Source: Flavobacterium branchiicola (lineage in GTDB: Bacteria > Bacteroidota > Bacteroidia > Flavobacteriales > Flavobacteriaceae). From it: a DNA stretch of 64,000 nucleotides. Below, piece after piece: positions 53,210 through 62,700 of this stretch. The stretch is taken from NCBI RefSeq assembly GCF_018383905.1, contig NZ_JAGYWA010000001.1, positions 515,518-579,517 on the forward strand, in the 5' to 3' direction. The first letter of the stretch is position 1, and each line of letters opens with the position of its first letter. Below the pieces are notes generated by a model. The model saw only the letters and a list, made by a program, of their open reading frames with translations, had not been told where the DNA came from and did no database searches. The translations under genes and the position numbers were made by a program.

Positions 53210-55531
53210 ATGAAAACAAACAACTTAGGCTATCCAAGAATAGGCAGCAACAGAGAACTAAAAAAAGCCAGTGAATTGTACTGGGCAGGACAAATTTCGG
53301 CAGATGAACTTATCGCAGCCGGAAAAGAAATTCGCAGCAAAAACTGGCATTTACAATCGGCAGCGGGAGTAGATTTAATTCCGTCTAATGATTTTTCTTT
53401 TTACGATCAGGTTCTTGATTTAACTTTAACTGTTGGTGCAATTCCGGCACGTTATCACGAACTTGCAAAAAACAATTCATCTCTTGACTTGTATTTTGCT
53501 ATGGCAAGAGGATCTCAAAAAAATGGTCAGGATGTTGTTGCCATGGAAATGACAAAGTGGTTTGACACCAACTATCATTATATTGTTCCTGAGTTTACTA
53601 AGAACCAAAAGTTTGAATTGTTTTCCGAAAAAATAATCAATGAATTTAAAGAGGCAAATGAATTAGGAATTAAAACAAAACCCGTTTTAATTGGGCCTGT
53701 TTCTTATTTATTATTAGGAAAAGAAAAAGAAGAAGGTTTTCACCGAATTGATCTTATTGATGCGCTGCTTCCTGTATATTTTGAAATTTTCGAAAAACTT
53801 CAGGCTGAAAATGCTGATTACATTCAATTAGACGAACCGTTTTTAGCTCTAAATTTAACGGATAAAGAAAGAAAAACGTTTACAGAAGTGTACAACGAAA
53901 TCAACATTCGTTTCCCTAAACTTAAAATTGTTTTAGCCAACTATTTTGATTGTTTTGGAGAAAATTTAGAAACGGCGCTGGCGCTTCCGGTTGATACTTT
54001 TCACTTAGATCTAGTTCGTTGTCCACTTCAATTAGATGATATTTTACAATCAGGAAAACTGGCATCAAACGTAAATCTTTCTTTGGGAGTTGTTGATGGA
54101 AGAAATATCTGGAAAAATAATTTTAAATCTTCTTTAGAATTAATCAAAAAAGCGGTTGATGCTTTAGGCGAAAACCGAATTTTAGTGGCTCCATCTTGTT
54201 CTTTAATTCATAATCCGTGCGACTTAGATTTAGAAACAAACGATCAGACACTTACTCCGGAAATTAAACAATGGCTGGCTTTTGCTAAACAAAAAATCAA
54301 TGAAGTTGTACTTTTAAAACAATTCGCTTCAAACGAAGTTGACGTTAAAAATTCTGTTGATTACGAAAGAAATGTCATTGCAAACGACAATCGTAAAACT
54401 TCAAAATTAATTCATAATAATGAAGTTAAATCCCGAGTTACCGGAATTACAGCTTCTGATGACAAACGTAAAAGTGCATTTGCAACAAGAAGAAAAAGCC
54501 AGATTGAAGCTTTAAATCTGCCGTTATTCCCAACTACAACAATTGGATCTTTTCCTCAGACAGCAGAAGTGAGAAGCTGGAGAGCAAAATTCAAAAAAGG
54601 CGAATTAACTACTGAACAATACAACGACTTAATCGAAAAAGAAACCGAAGCTACGATTCGTTTTCAGGAAGAAACCGGAATTGACGTTTTAGTTCATGGT
54701 GAGTTTGAACGTAACGACATGGTGGAATATTTCGGAGAGCAATTAGCAGGATTTACGTTTACCAAAAATGGCTGGGTTCAGAGTTACGGAAGCCGTTGCG
54801 TGAAACCTCCGGTTATTTATGGAGACGTTTCACGACCAAAACCTATGACGGTAAAATGGTCTGAATATGCACAATCTCTAACTCCAAAATGGGTAAAAGG
54901 AATGTTGACGGGGCCAGTAACCATTTTACAATGGTCGTTTGTACGAAACGATCAGCCACGTTCTGAAACTTGTACACAAATCGCTTTAGCCATTCGCGAC
55001 GAAGTTGTCGATTTAGAACAAGCGGGAATCAAAATCATTCAAATTGATGAACCTGCCATTCGTGAAGGTCTTCCGTTAAGAAAAGAGGAATGGGCAAACT
55101 ATTTAGACTGGGCAGTAAAAGCCTTTAGAATTTCTGCAAGTGGTGTAAATGATGATACACAAATTCACACACATATGTGTTACAGCGAGTTTAACGACAT
55201 CATCCAAAACATTGCCGACATGGATGCCGATGTAATCACAATTGAATGTTCGCGTTCGCAAATGGAACTTTTAGATGCATTTGCTAACTTTAAATATCCA
55301 AACGAAATTGGCCCGGGAGTTTACGATATTCACTCGCCGCGCGTTCCGTCAAGCGATGAAATGGTTCGTTTACTTGAAAAAGCTGCTGCGGTTATTCCGG
55401 TAGATCAATTATGGGTAAATCCTGATTGTGGTTTAAAAACGCGTCATTGGGATGAAACTAAAAAAGCACTAATCGAAATGGTTGCAGCCGCACAGGAAAT
55501 GAGAGCTGCCGTAGAAAACCCGGTGAGTTAA
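53210..55531 (+). CDS. metE: Cobalamin-independent methionine synthase
   Basis: 773 residues. It transfers a methyl group from 5-methyltetrahydropteroyltriglutamate to homocysteine, forming methionine without B12. MKTNNLGYPRIGSNRELKKA begins the N-terminal barrel. The C-terminal catalytic barrel starts near FPTTTIGSFPQT, and zinc ligands are in IHTHMCYSEF and NPDCGLKTRHW. The frame and length are complete. Its divergence from an Lrp-type gene suggests methionine-responsive control. Confidence 0.96.
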   Translation: MKTNNLGYPRIGSNRELKKASELYWAGQISADELIAAGKEIRSKNWHLQSAAGVDLIPSNDFSFYDQVLDLTLTVGAIPARYHELAKNNSSLDLYFAMARGSQKNGQDVVAMEMTKWFDTNYHYIVPEFTKNQKFELFSEKIINEFKEANELGIKTKPVLIGPVSYLLLGKEKEEGFHRIDLIDALLPVYFEIFEKLQAENADYIQLDEPFLALNLTDKERKTFTEVYNEINIRFPKLKIVLANYFDCFGENLETALALPVDTFHLDLVRCPLQLDDILQSGKLASNVNLSLGVVDGRNIWKNNFKSSLELIKKAVDALGENRILVAPSCSLIHNPCDLDLETNDQTLTPEIKQWLAFAKQKINEVVLLKQFASNEVDVKNSVDYERNVIANDNRKTSKLIHNNEVKSRVTGITASDDKRKSAFATRRKSQIEALNLPLFPTTTIGSFPQTAEVRSWRAKFKKGELTTEQYNDLIEKETEATIRFQEETGIDVLVHGEFERNDMVEYFGEQLAGFTFTKNGWVQSYGSRCVKPPVIYGDVSRPKPMTVKWSEYAQSLTPKWVKGMLTGPVTILQWSFVRNDQPRSETCTQIALAIRDEVVDLEQAGIKIIQIDEPAIREGLPLRKEEWANYLDWAVKAFRISASGVNDDTQIHTHMCYSEFNDIIQNIADMDADVITIECSRSQMELLDAFANFKYPNEIGPGVYDIHSPRVPSSDEMVRLLEKAAAVIPVDQLWVNPDCGLKTRHWDETKKALIEMVAAAQEMRAAVENPVS

Positions 55532-55563
55532 CACTTTATATTTTAAATCTATTTTTGTTTTTT

Positions 55564-55632
55564 ATGCCAACAAATAAAGCCGAATTTTAGTTATGATTCA
55601 TTTCGGCTTCATTATGTTGGCATTGTTTTTTT
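55564..55632 (+). terminator. Large hairpin after metE
   Basis: ATGCCAACAAATAAAGCCGAA (55564-55584) pairs imperfectly with 55601-55622, and a T-rich run follows. It acts as the likely metE terminator and may also mark the left flank of the IS1-type element. Confidence 0.7.
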
Positions 55633-55634
55633 AT

Positions 55635-56294
55635 TTAAAGCCAAAAATAAATCTTCAAGATTGCCACTAAAACTATTTTACTTTTACTAAAACAAATGGT
55701 TCTTCTATTAAGTCTTTTTAAATGAATTCTTAATGAAAGATTCTTTCGTTCTATATTATTTGTCCCAAACCGCTTCGTTTTATGAATGAGAGGATCAATT
55801 AGATATTTATAATGCTTTAGTTTATCTGTATAAATTGATTTTGGTTTAGATAATTTTAGCGTATCTAAAACTATCTTTAATGTCTTGTTCGTTCGGCTTC
55901 CAACATTAAAACTAACTACTCTTCCAGATTCTCTTTCTAAAGCATAAACGATCCATATTAATCTTTTTTTTGTTTTTATAAAAGTAGCCATTTCATCTAC
56001 TTCATAAATTTTTCCCATTGCAATAATTGGTCTCTGAATATTTTCTGCAATTAACAAAATTCGTTTAAGCAATGTTGTTGTCGAAATCTTTAGAATTCGA
56101 GCCGTACTTCTAATGCCTAAACCTTCTTTTGTAAAAATAATTATTTGTTGATCTAAAGAATTATAACAGGCTTTATTACTATAACTAGATTGCTGTTTCC
56201 TTTTGCATATTTTACATTTATAACGCTGAACGCCGTTTGCCTGATATCCGTTCTTACTACAATTTTCTCCACAAAATCTACATTTTATTTCCAT
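55635..56294 (-). CDS. IS1 family transposase
   Basis: 219 residues in a single frame, as opposed to the two-frame InsAB of E. coli IS1. The N-terminal zinc-ribbon (CRFCGENCSKNGYQ, KCKICKRKQ) and HTH region precede a DDE-type catalytic part: YEVDEMATFI, YTDKLKHYKYL and NNIERKNLSLRIHLKRLNRR, the last typical of IS1. It appears full length. I could not find clear terminal inverted repeats, so the element's borders are unresolved. It lies between metE and the immunity candidate of the second RHS locus. Confidence 0.85.
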   Translation of the reverse strand: MEIKCRFCGENCSKNGYQANGVQRYKCKICKRKQQSSYSNKACYNSLDQQIIIFTKEGLGIRSTARILKISTTTLLKRILLIAENIQRPIIAMGKIYEVDEMATFIKTKKRLIWIVYALERESGRVVSFNVGSRTNKTLKIVLDTLKLSKPKSIYTDKLKHYKYLIDPLIHKTKRFGTNNIERKNLSLRIHLKRLNRRTICFSKSKIVLVAILKIYFWL

Positions 56295-56311
56295 GCCCTA
56301 ATTTGATACAT
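56293..56311. repeat. 19-base direct repeat, copy 1 (at the transposase start)
   Basis: ATGCCCTAATTTGATACAT matches 56446-56464 at 18 of 19 positions. It overlaps the transposase start codon. Confidence 0.65.
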
Positions 56312-56359
56312 CTTATTAATATTCATTTACTTTTAATACCATAACTACACTAAAACGAA

Positions 56360-56388
56360 AAAGACAACCCGAAGGTTGTCTTTGATTT
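56360..56388 (-). terminator. Terminator of the RHS toxin/immunity transcript
   Basis: AAAGACAACC pairs with GGTTGTCTTT around CGAA. On the minus strand a T-rich run follows. It lies downstream of the immunity candidate. Confidence 0.85.
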
Positions 56389-56445
56389 TGGCAAAATTTT
56401 ATTTTTTCACCCTAATATATTCCTATTTATTGGTCTTTAGATGCA

Positions 56446-56464
56446 ATGCCCTATTTTGATACAT
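56446..56464. repeat. 19-base direct repeat, copy 2
   Basis: ATGCCCTATTTTGATACAT is the second copy of 56293-56311, in the same orientation, just beyond the immunity candidate's stop. Confidence 0.65.
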
Positions 56465-56474
56465 GACCCGGTTT

Positions 56475-56711
56475 TTAAACGTCCTCATTAGCTTCTTCCC
56501 AAGTAATAAAACCTTCACTCCAATTGTCCTCATCAAGCTTATACTTATCTATTGAAAAACAATCTATAGGATAATCTTTAAATCCCTTCTTGTTTTTAAA
56601 TCTATTTATCGCTTCTTCTGCCTCTACAAAAGTCGAATAAATACCAATAGTTTTAACTTCTTCAAACTCTCCAATATCATAACTATGTTGTAATAAATAT
56701 ACTTCTTCCAT
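56475..56711 (-). CDS. DUF7336-like small protein, candidate immunity protein
   Basis: 78 residues: MEEVYLLQHSYDIGEFEEVK, then GIYSTFVEAEEAINRFK and a C-terminal GFITWEEANEDV. This plan resembles small proteins named DUF7336 that I recall near toxin genes. It has no signal peptide and is acidic, suiting a cytosolic immunity factor. It begins 18 bases after the stop of the second RHS protein. The immunity role is inferred from position. Confidence 0.72.
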   Translation of the reverse strand: MEEVYLLQHSYDIGEFEEVKTIGIYSTFVEAEEAINRFKNKKGFKDYPIDCFSIDKYKLDEDNWSEGFITWEEANEDV

Positions 56712-56729
56712 AATATTATTTAATTTAAA

Positions 56730-59700
56730 TTATTCAAATGATCTGTCCCCCCATTTTTGTATTTGATTATATTCTGTTGTTGGACCAGTTTTGTAATTTC
56801 CTTCCCCATATTTTGCATCCAACAATCTTTTGGCAAACTGTTTACCATTTTCTCCTTTGAAAGGCTTATTCCCTTTTGCCCAATCAGGAGCATTTTTTGC
56901 ACCTTCTTTTCCAGAAACCCCAGCTTTTGCAGTTTTATATTCAGGTGCCTTTGTAGTAGAAGAACTAGAAGAACTAGATGATGAAGAACTAGATGTATTT
57001 TCAGGGTCTACCCCCATACTCATCAATGTAGCAAGTGACTGTGCTAAATCTACCGTTCCTGTTACTGCAACTCCTCCACCATAAACGGCAACACCGACCC
57101 CTACTGCTGCACCAGCTCCCATTGTCTGAGCACCAGTTGTTGCAGCCATTGTTCCTCCTGTTCCTGCAATATTTCCTCCTTCTACTATCATTGCGATATC
57201 AGCAATTGCTCTACCAGCATAGTAAGAGATTAATTGGCTTCTTGTGAACGTATTAGGCGGTTCTGTAAGTCTGAATAAATCCCCTAATCCTACAGAATAA
57301 GCTGATGCTGTAGCATGTGCAGAACCTAAAGCTGCAGCGGCCGTATTTGTGGTAAGTCTATCTAAACCTCCTAAAATTACCGAATAATTCTGCTTTCCGT
57401 TCGGATCTTGATATATTACTGGATTATTATAGCAATAGCCATATGAATTTAAGTTTTTACTATTGTAAAACCCTCCATTATGATCTCCATCACCATAAAA
57501 CTGACTTTCCATTACTGGATTATAAACTGCAAGCGGATCAACGGATATAAACAATCCCATTTTCGGGTCTTGGTATCTAGCTCCAAAATAGTACAGGCCA
57601 GTTTCTTTATCCAGTTCTTTCGAAGTGAACAGATACGGTGTATTCCACTTGGCATTCTTCTCTTCCAAGAAAACTTCCCCGAAAGGCACGTACTCGATAT
57701 GCTGCACTACTTCGCCATCTAAATTAGTCAAATAAGACGAACTGCCCAAATGATCTGGATGGTAATAATATTGCTGTAACTCTGCATTATCATTTTTAGC
57801 AGCCATTTTTCCTGTTGGAGAACCGCCAGATGCAGTGCCTCCAGTAGGATTACAACAGAACCCGACACCATTTACATAATCATTGTTATCAACTCCATAA
57901 TAAGGCACTTCAAATGTATCGTAGTTTGCTTTTACAACGGCTAATGCTTTTTTGTATTTCGCATCGTAATTTACTTTTACGCCTGAAAAAGATTCTCCTG
58001 CTTTTTCTACTCGTCTCGGGTCTGCACCGTAGCTTTCGAAATCACCAATTTTAGAAACAATTCGCTGTGACCCAATGTAGATGTGTTTGGTATAACGTCC
58101 TCCATTTTGTGCCACTAAATAAGGATTTACATACAATGTAAAATTGTCTGTTGCCGTTTTTCCGCCTGAGAATACAGAGTTTACAAAAATACCCTGCCCG
58201 CCACCAGATAGTTTTGTAACACGCTCACCACCTGCATCGTAAGTGTAATTGCTTACATAACCGTTTATACTTACAGCGCCAAGACGGTTTTCTTCGTCCC
58301 AAAGGTATTTTTTTTCCTGCGCTTTTTCAGCTTGCAACAAATAATCAACATTATTGGTATAAATCATGTTTCCATTCTTATCATAACTATAATGGTTATA
58401 CTTATATTTCTCTGTAGCAGGATCCGTATTTTTTGAACGATATTCGGTTTCACCAACAATGCCTAACTGGTTGGGGTTGGAATCTTTTTCTTTACGAAAT
58501 ATATAACTATTAACTGTTACAGCCCCTGGTTGTACTATATCTTCCTGATATACATCTTGCGATTTATTGGTAAGATTATGTAAATCATCATATTGCAGTT
58601 GTAGATTGTAACTAGCGTATTTTTTATCAGCACCTTTAAATACTCCTTTTGCAGACTCTAATTGATATAAATTATCATAGCTGTATGTATGAGTCATGGT
58701 TCCTCCCATTTTTCCTGTAATTCCTGCTGCGCGGTTACTAACACTTAATACATTACTTACTTGGTCATATTCGTAGGTATTATCCATGAACATTCTTGGT
58801 GTATTAATGCCTTGATATCCTGCACCAGATTGAGCCGTCATGTTCTGGAGTCTTCTTCGTAATGGTTCGTAATCGTATTTGGTTTCGGTTCCGTTACAGA
58901 ATTTGAGGTAGCTTCGCTGCTCAAATTTGTCGTAACCTATTTTGTTTACATAATTATAGGTATAGGCTTTTTTGCCTTCTACGGTCTGCAACAATCCGCC
59001 TGAGTTGTAGGTGTAGCTTATTTTTTCTTGATCAGGATAAATCATTTCCTGCAAACGGTTCCAAGAGTCGTATTTCCAACTTGTCACGTAGGTTGCCACG
59101 GCAGAGTTTGGCACTATTACGGTACGGCGTATGCTTTCGATTTCGCCCATTGTACCATAGGAGAATTCTTGTGCTCCTGTGGCATCTTCGACCAAAATAA
59201 GTCTTCCTTTACGGTTCTGGCTCTCATTTTTAGAACCGAAAACATAACGCACATCATTTTCTGGATGTTCGGGATAATGTATATTGGTTAACCTGTTGTA
59301 ATCGTACTCGTAGGTTATTTTTTTATTTTTCTCCAGTAAATTGGCAGTTTGTCTCTCCATTAGATTGCCTAACGCATCGTATTTAAAGGTATTTTTGCCA
59401 GCATCTGGATGTACAAATTGTATACGTCTGTCTGCCATATCGTAAGTGCTTATTGTTTGCTGTCCGCGAACATCAGTCACTACAGTTGGCCTGTTTATAC
59501 CGTCATACTCAAATTGTGTTGCTACATTTTTGGCGTCTACGGTTTTCATTGTTAAGCCTGAGCCATTTACAAAACTTGTACTTGTATTGTTTAAAGGATC
59601 TATAATTTGTGTTTTTAATAGATCGTTTTCTATGCTGTATTGAATCTCGGTAAATATACCATCTGGTAATTTTGTTGTAAGCGGTCTGTCTAAAACATCA

Positions 59701-62700
59701 TAGCTTGTTTTGGTTGGTTCTACCGAGTCAAAACTATCCATCAATTTATTCCAGTCGCCCAACGGTGCTGTCTGTGGGTAATAGGTTTTTACAACTCGAC
59801 CGAAAGCATCAAACTTGGCACGGCCAGAAACAATCATTAGATTGCTCTGCTGGTCGGGCGTTTTATTGCTGGTAATGGCTGCATCTTTTTTTACCTGAAT
59901 GGCTCTTCCTATTCCGTCTACAAATGTTACCGTTTCGATAGGGTCTTCGGGGTGCTGTGCATCAAAATGTTTGGTTCTGGCATAAGCCGTTCTCGTAATA
60001 TTTCCGTTAGCCATTTCTACCTTCGGGAAATAGTCCATCATAATCGTATAGGGCTTGCCTGCAGCGGCTTCTTTTGGCGCTTGCACTTTGGTCAAACGTC
60101 CAAATTCGTCAATTTCTTTTTTAATTACATAACCGTTAATGTCTTCTGTTTCGAGAGCAATTCCGTAACGGCTGTCGTAATTACGATTGTAACTGCGATA
60201 ACCAAACTGGTCTGAAACTTCTTCGGGATACATTCTAAATTCGTCGTCGTAACGGTATTTTATGACCGGACGTTCCTTTTTGTAGTTCTCTGGCAGAGTT
60301 TTCTGGGTTATGTTTCCGTAAGCATCGTATTTTAAATCGGTTACTGCCCAATCTGTATCGTTTAATTTTTGTTTTACCTGCGTGATATGGCTGGCAAAAT
60401 TAGGATCGGCATAGGCTGCTCTAAAATCACGAACTGTTTTACCACCTGTAGTTACCGTACTATTTACTGGCAACCCCAGAATATGTTTACCTAAATTTGC
60501 GGCATACGAAATTTCTGTTTTGTAATTTCCTGTAGTGTTATCTTTATAACTATAACTTTTTAAGTCGCCAAAGTCTCCCTGATTTACATAGTACTGATAG
60601 TCTATTTCATTTAATTTGAGGGGTAATTTCTTACAATAAATAGACGATTCTGCTTTTTTAAGCGGGGTATAACTCACGCCTCTGTCTGAGCATATTTTTG
60701 TTTTTGGCTTAAATTGATAAACATCTCCTGTTGCCTCCAAAGCATAGGTATAATATTCGTTTATACTTTCTGTAAATTTTTCTCCATACGGTATATCGTT
60801 TTCTGAGCCATCATAACTTTCTATTTTTGAACTCAACAACTGCCCGCTATTGTAATAATCTTCTGTATTATAAACTTGTGTTAATGTTCTATAGGGTCTA
60901 TCATTATTTTCTGTATCAAGATTTTGAGTTCTTATTAGACCAAAACCAAGAAATGTTCTTTCGTGGCGTTCGTATTTTCCATCTGAATAGATAAACTTTG
61001 TTTTCATGTCTGGCCCATCGCTGACAATTCCGTCTTTTACCATAACGCTCTGCATCACCCATTTTCCTCCAGGATGATTATAGGTTGGTTTACTGCGGCT
61101 GTAGTCTACCATATACTCTGCTCCAAGTGGGGTTTGTACCGATTTTAGTTTATTGGTACGGGCTATGGTGGAGCGTTTTACTTCTATACTGTTATCTACG
61201 GTTGAGCTAAGATAATCTGGAAATCCGTCGCCATCTATATCCTGTAACTGACTTTCTGTACGGTTACTAGAAAGTCCTACATTGACACCTGGGTTAATAG
61301 CTACTTTAACAAATACGGCTGGTATTGGAATTGTAAACGCTGCATTTAATGATTCTGCGGTTGATGATCCTTGACCCAAAACCCCTAAGCCATTCCAAGA
61401 CATTTGAGCGCTGAAACGATCTCCTAAATTAAGACGTACTAAATCATTTTTGAAAACCTGATCGACCAATCCGTCACCATTTACATCCTGAAGGCTAAAA
61501 TCGTTCCATGTAATATTTTTTACAATACCGTATCCCGCGCTGATTGACGAGGAACCAAAATCTATTCCTAATCCGAAATTAGGAGAGATTGATTCTGCTT
61601 TGGTAATATTTTCTAATCCAAAATCTATTGGCGGTGTAAAACCATATCCTAAATTAAGCTGTACTTTTTTGTCTGCCAAAATTTTATCTGGCAAGCCATC
61701 TCCATTTATATCTGTCCAAGTCTGTACAGAAGTTTCTTTATTATAATCTACTCCCCCAGATGGCGTAAAATCAGTTTTACTTTGTGCCGCTTCTAAAGCT
61801 GATTTTGCACTATTAGCTTCGGTTGTAGCAACCGATTCTGTTTCACAATCAGCCGCTGCTCTAGTTGCTTCGGCCTTATTATAATCTGCTTGCGCAGTAT
61901 TAATTGCATTGGCATGTTTTGCTGCAGATCCTGCAGACACGCCATAAGATGTCGACGTACTGCTGTGTGGTCCTGCAAAGGCAATATTTTCTCCATCAAA
62001 ACCACCTCGGCTATTGGTCATCTGAATATTGCCTTTGGTGATAATGTCTGGGAAACCGTCGCCGTTCATGTCTTGAAAATCGCTAACTACTTCTGATGTA
62101 CCGTTGGCTGTACTAACGGTGAAAGGGCTTACTCCAGCCTGTTTTGCCGTACTGGTTGCTTTGGTTCTTTTTGTTACAGCAAATGCTCCTGAGGCTTCTG
62201 TACAGTAAGTATTGTTAGTATTTGCCGTTCCTCCGTTTAATCCCGCTAATGGGTTGGTCAATACAACATTAGTATCGCCCAGACGTGAACTTGACATTAC
62301 TGTATTGTTTACATAAAGCAGGTTATTGGCTCCCGACCAGAACTTTTTAGCAGTTACATCTGGTGTCATTGCCATAAAAATCATTTTTCGAGGGTCTGTC
62401 TCTGCTTTGTCTGAATCTGGCAATATTAATTTACTCTGATCTATAGGCTGAGTAGAACGTCCGTTCATACCATTGTAAATAAACTGCCCCCAATGGCGCT
62501 GCATAGAACCAAATTTTTCTGCATCGGCCAAAGCTGGTGCAAATACCGCCGCAGTTAGTGGTATTCCGTTTATATTTACTGTGGTTACTGGTGCTGTCAA
62601 GGTACCACCCACCAATGCCATACGATCAGAAATGGTATATTCTATCCAGATTTTATCGCCTGCCGTTGTCGTTATCGCCAATGGCGTTGCTGTGGTTAAC

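Noticed and set aside
56720..56902. A separate 60-codon minus-strand frame next to the RHS toxin tip
   Set aside because: It overlaps the end of the RHS gene in another frame and has no features of its own.
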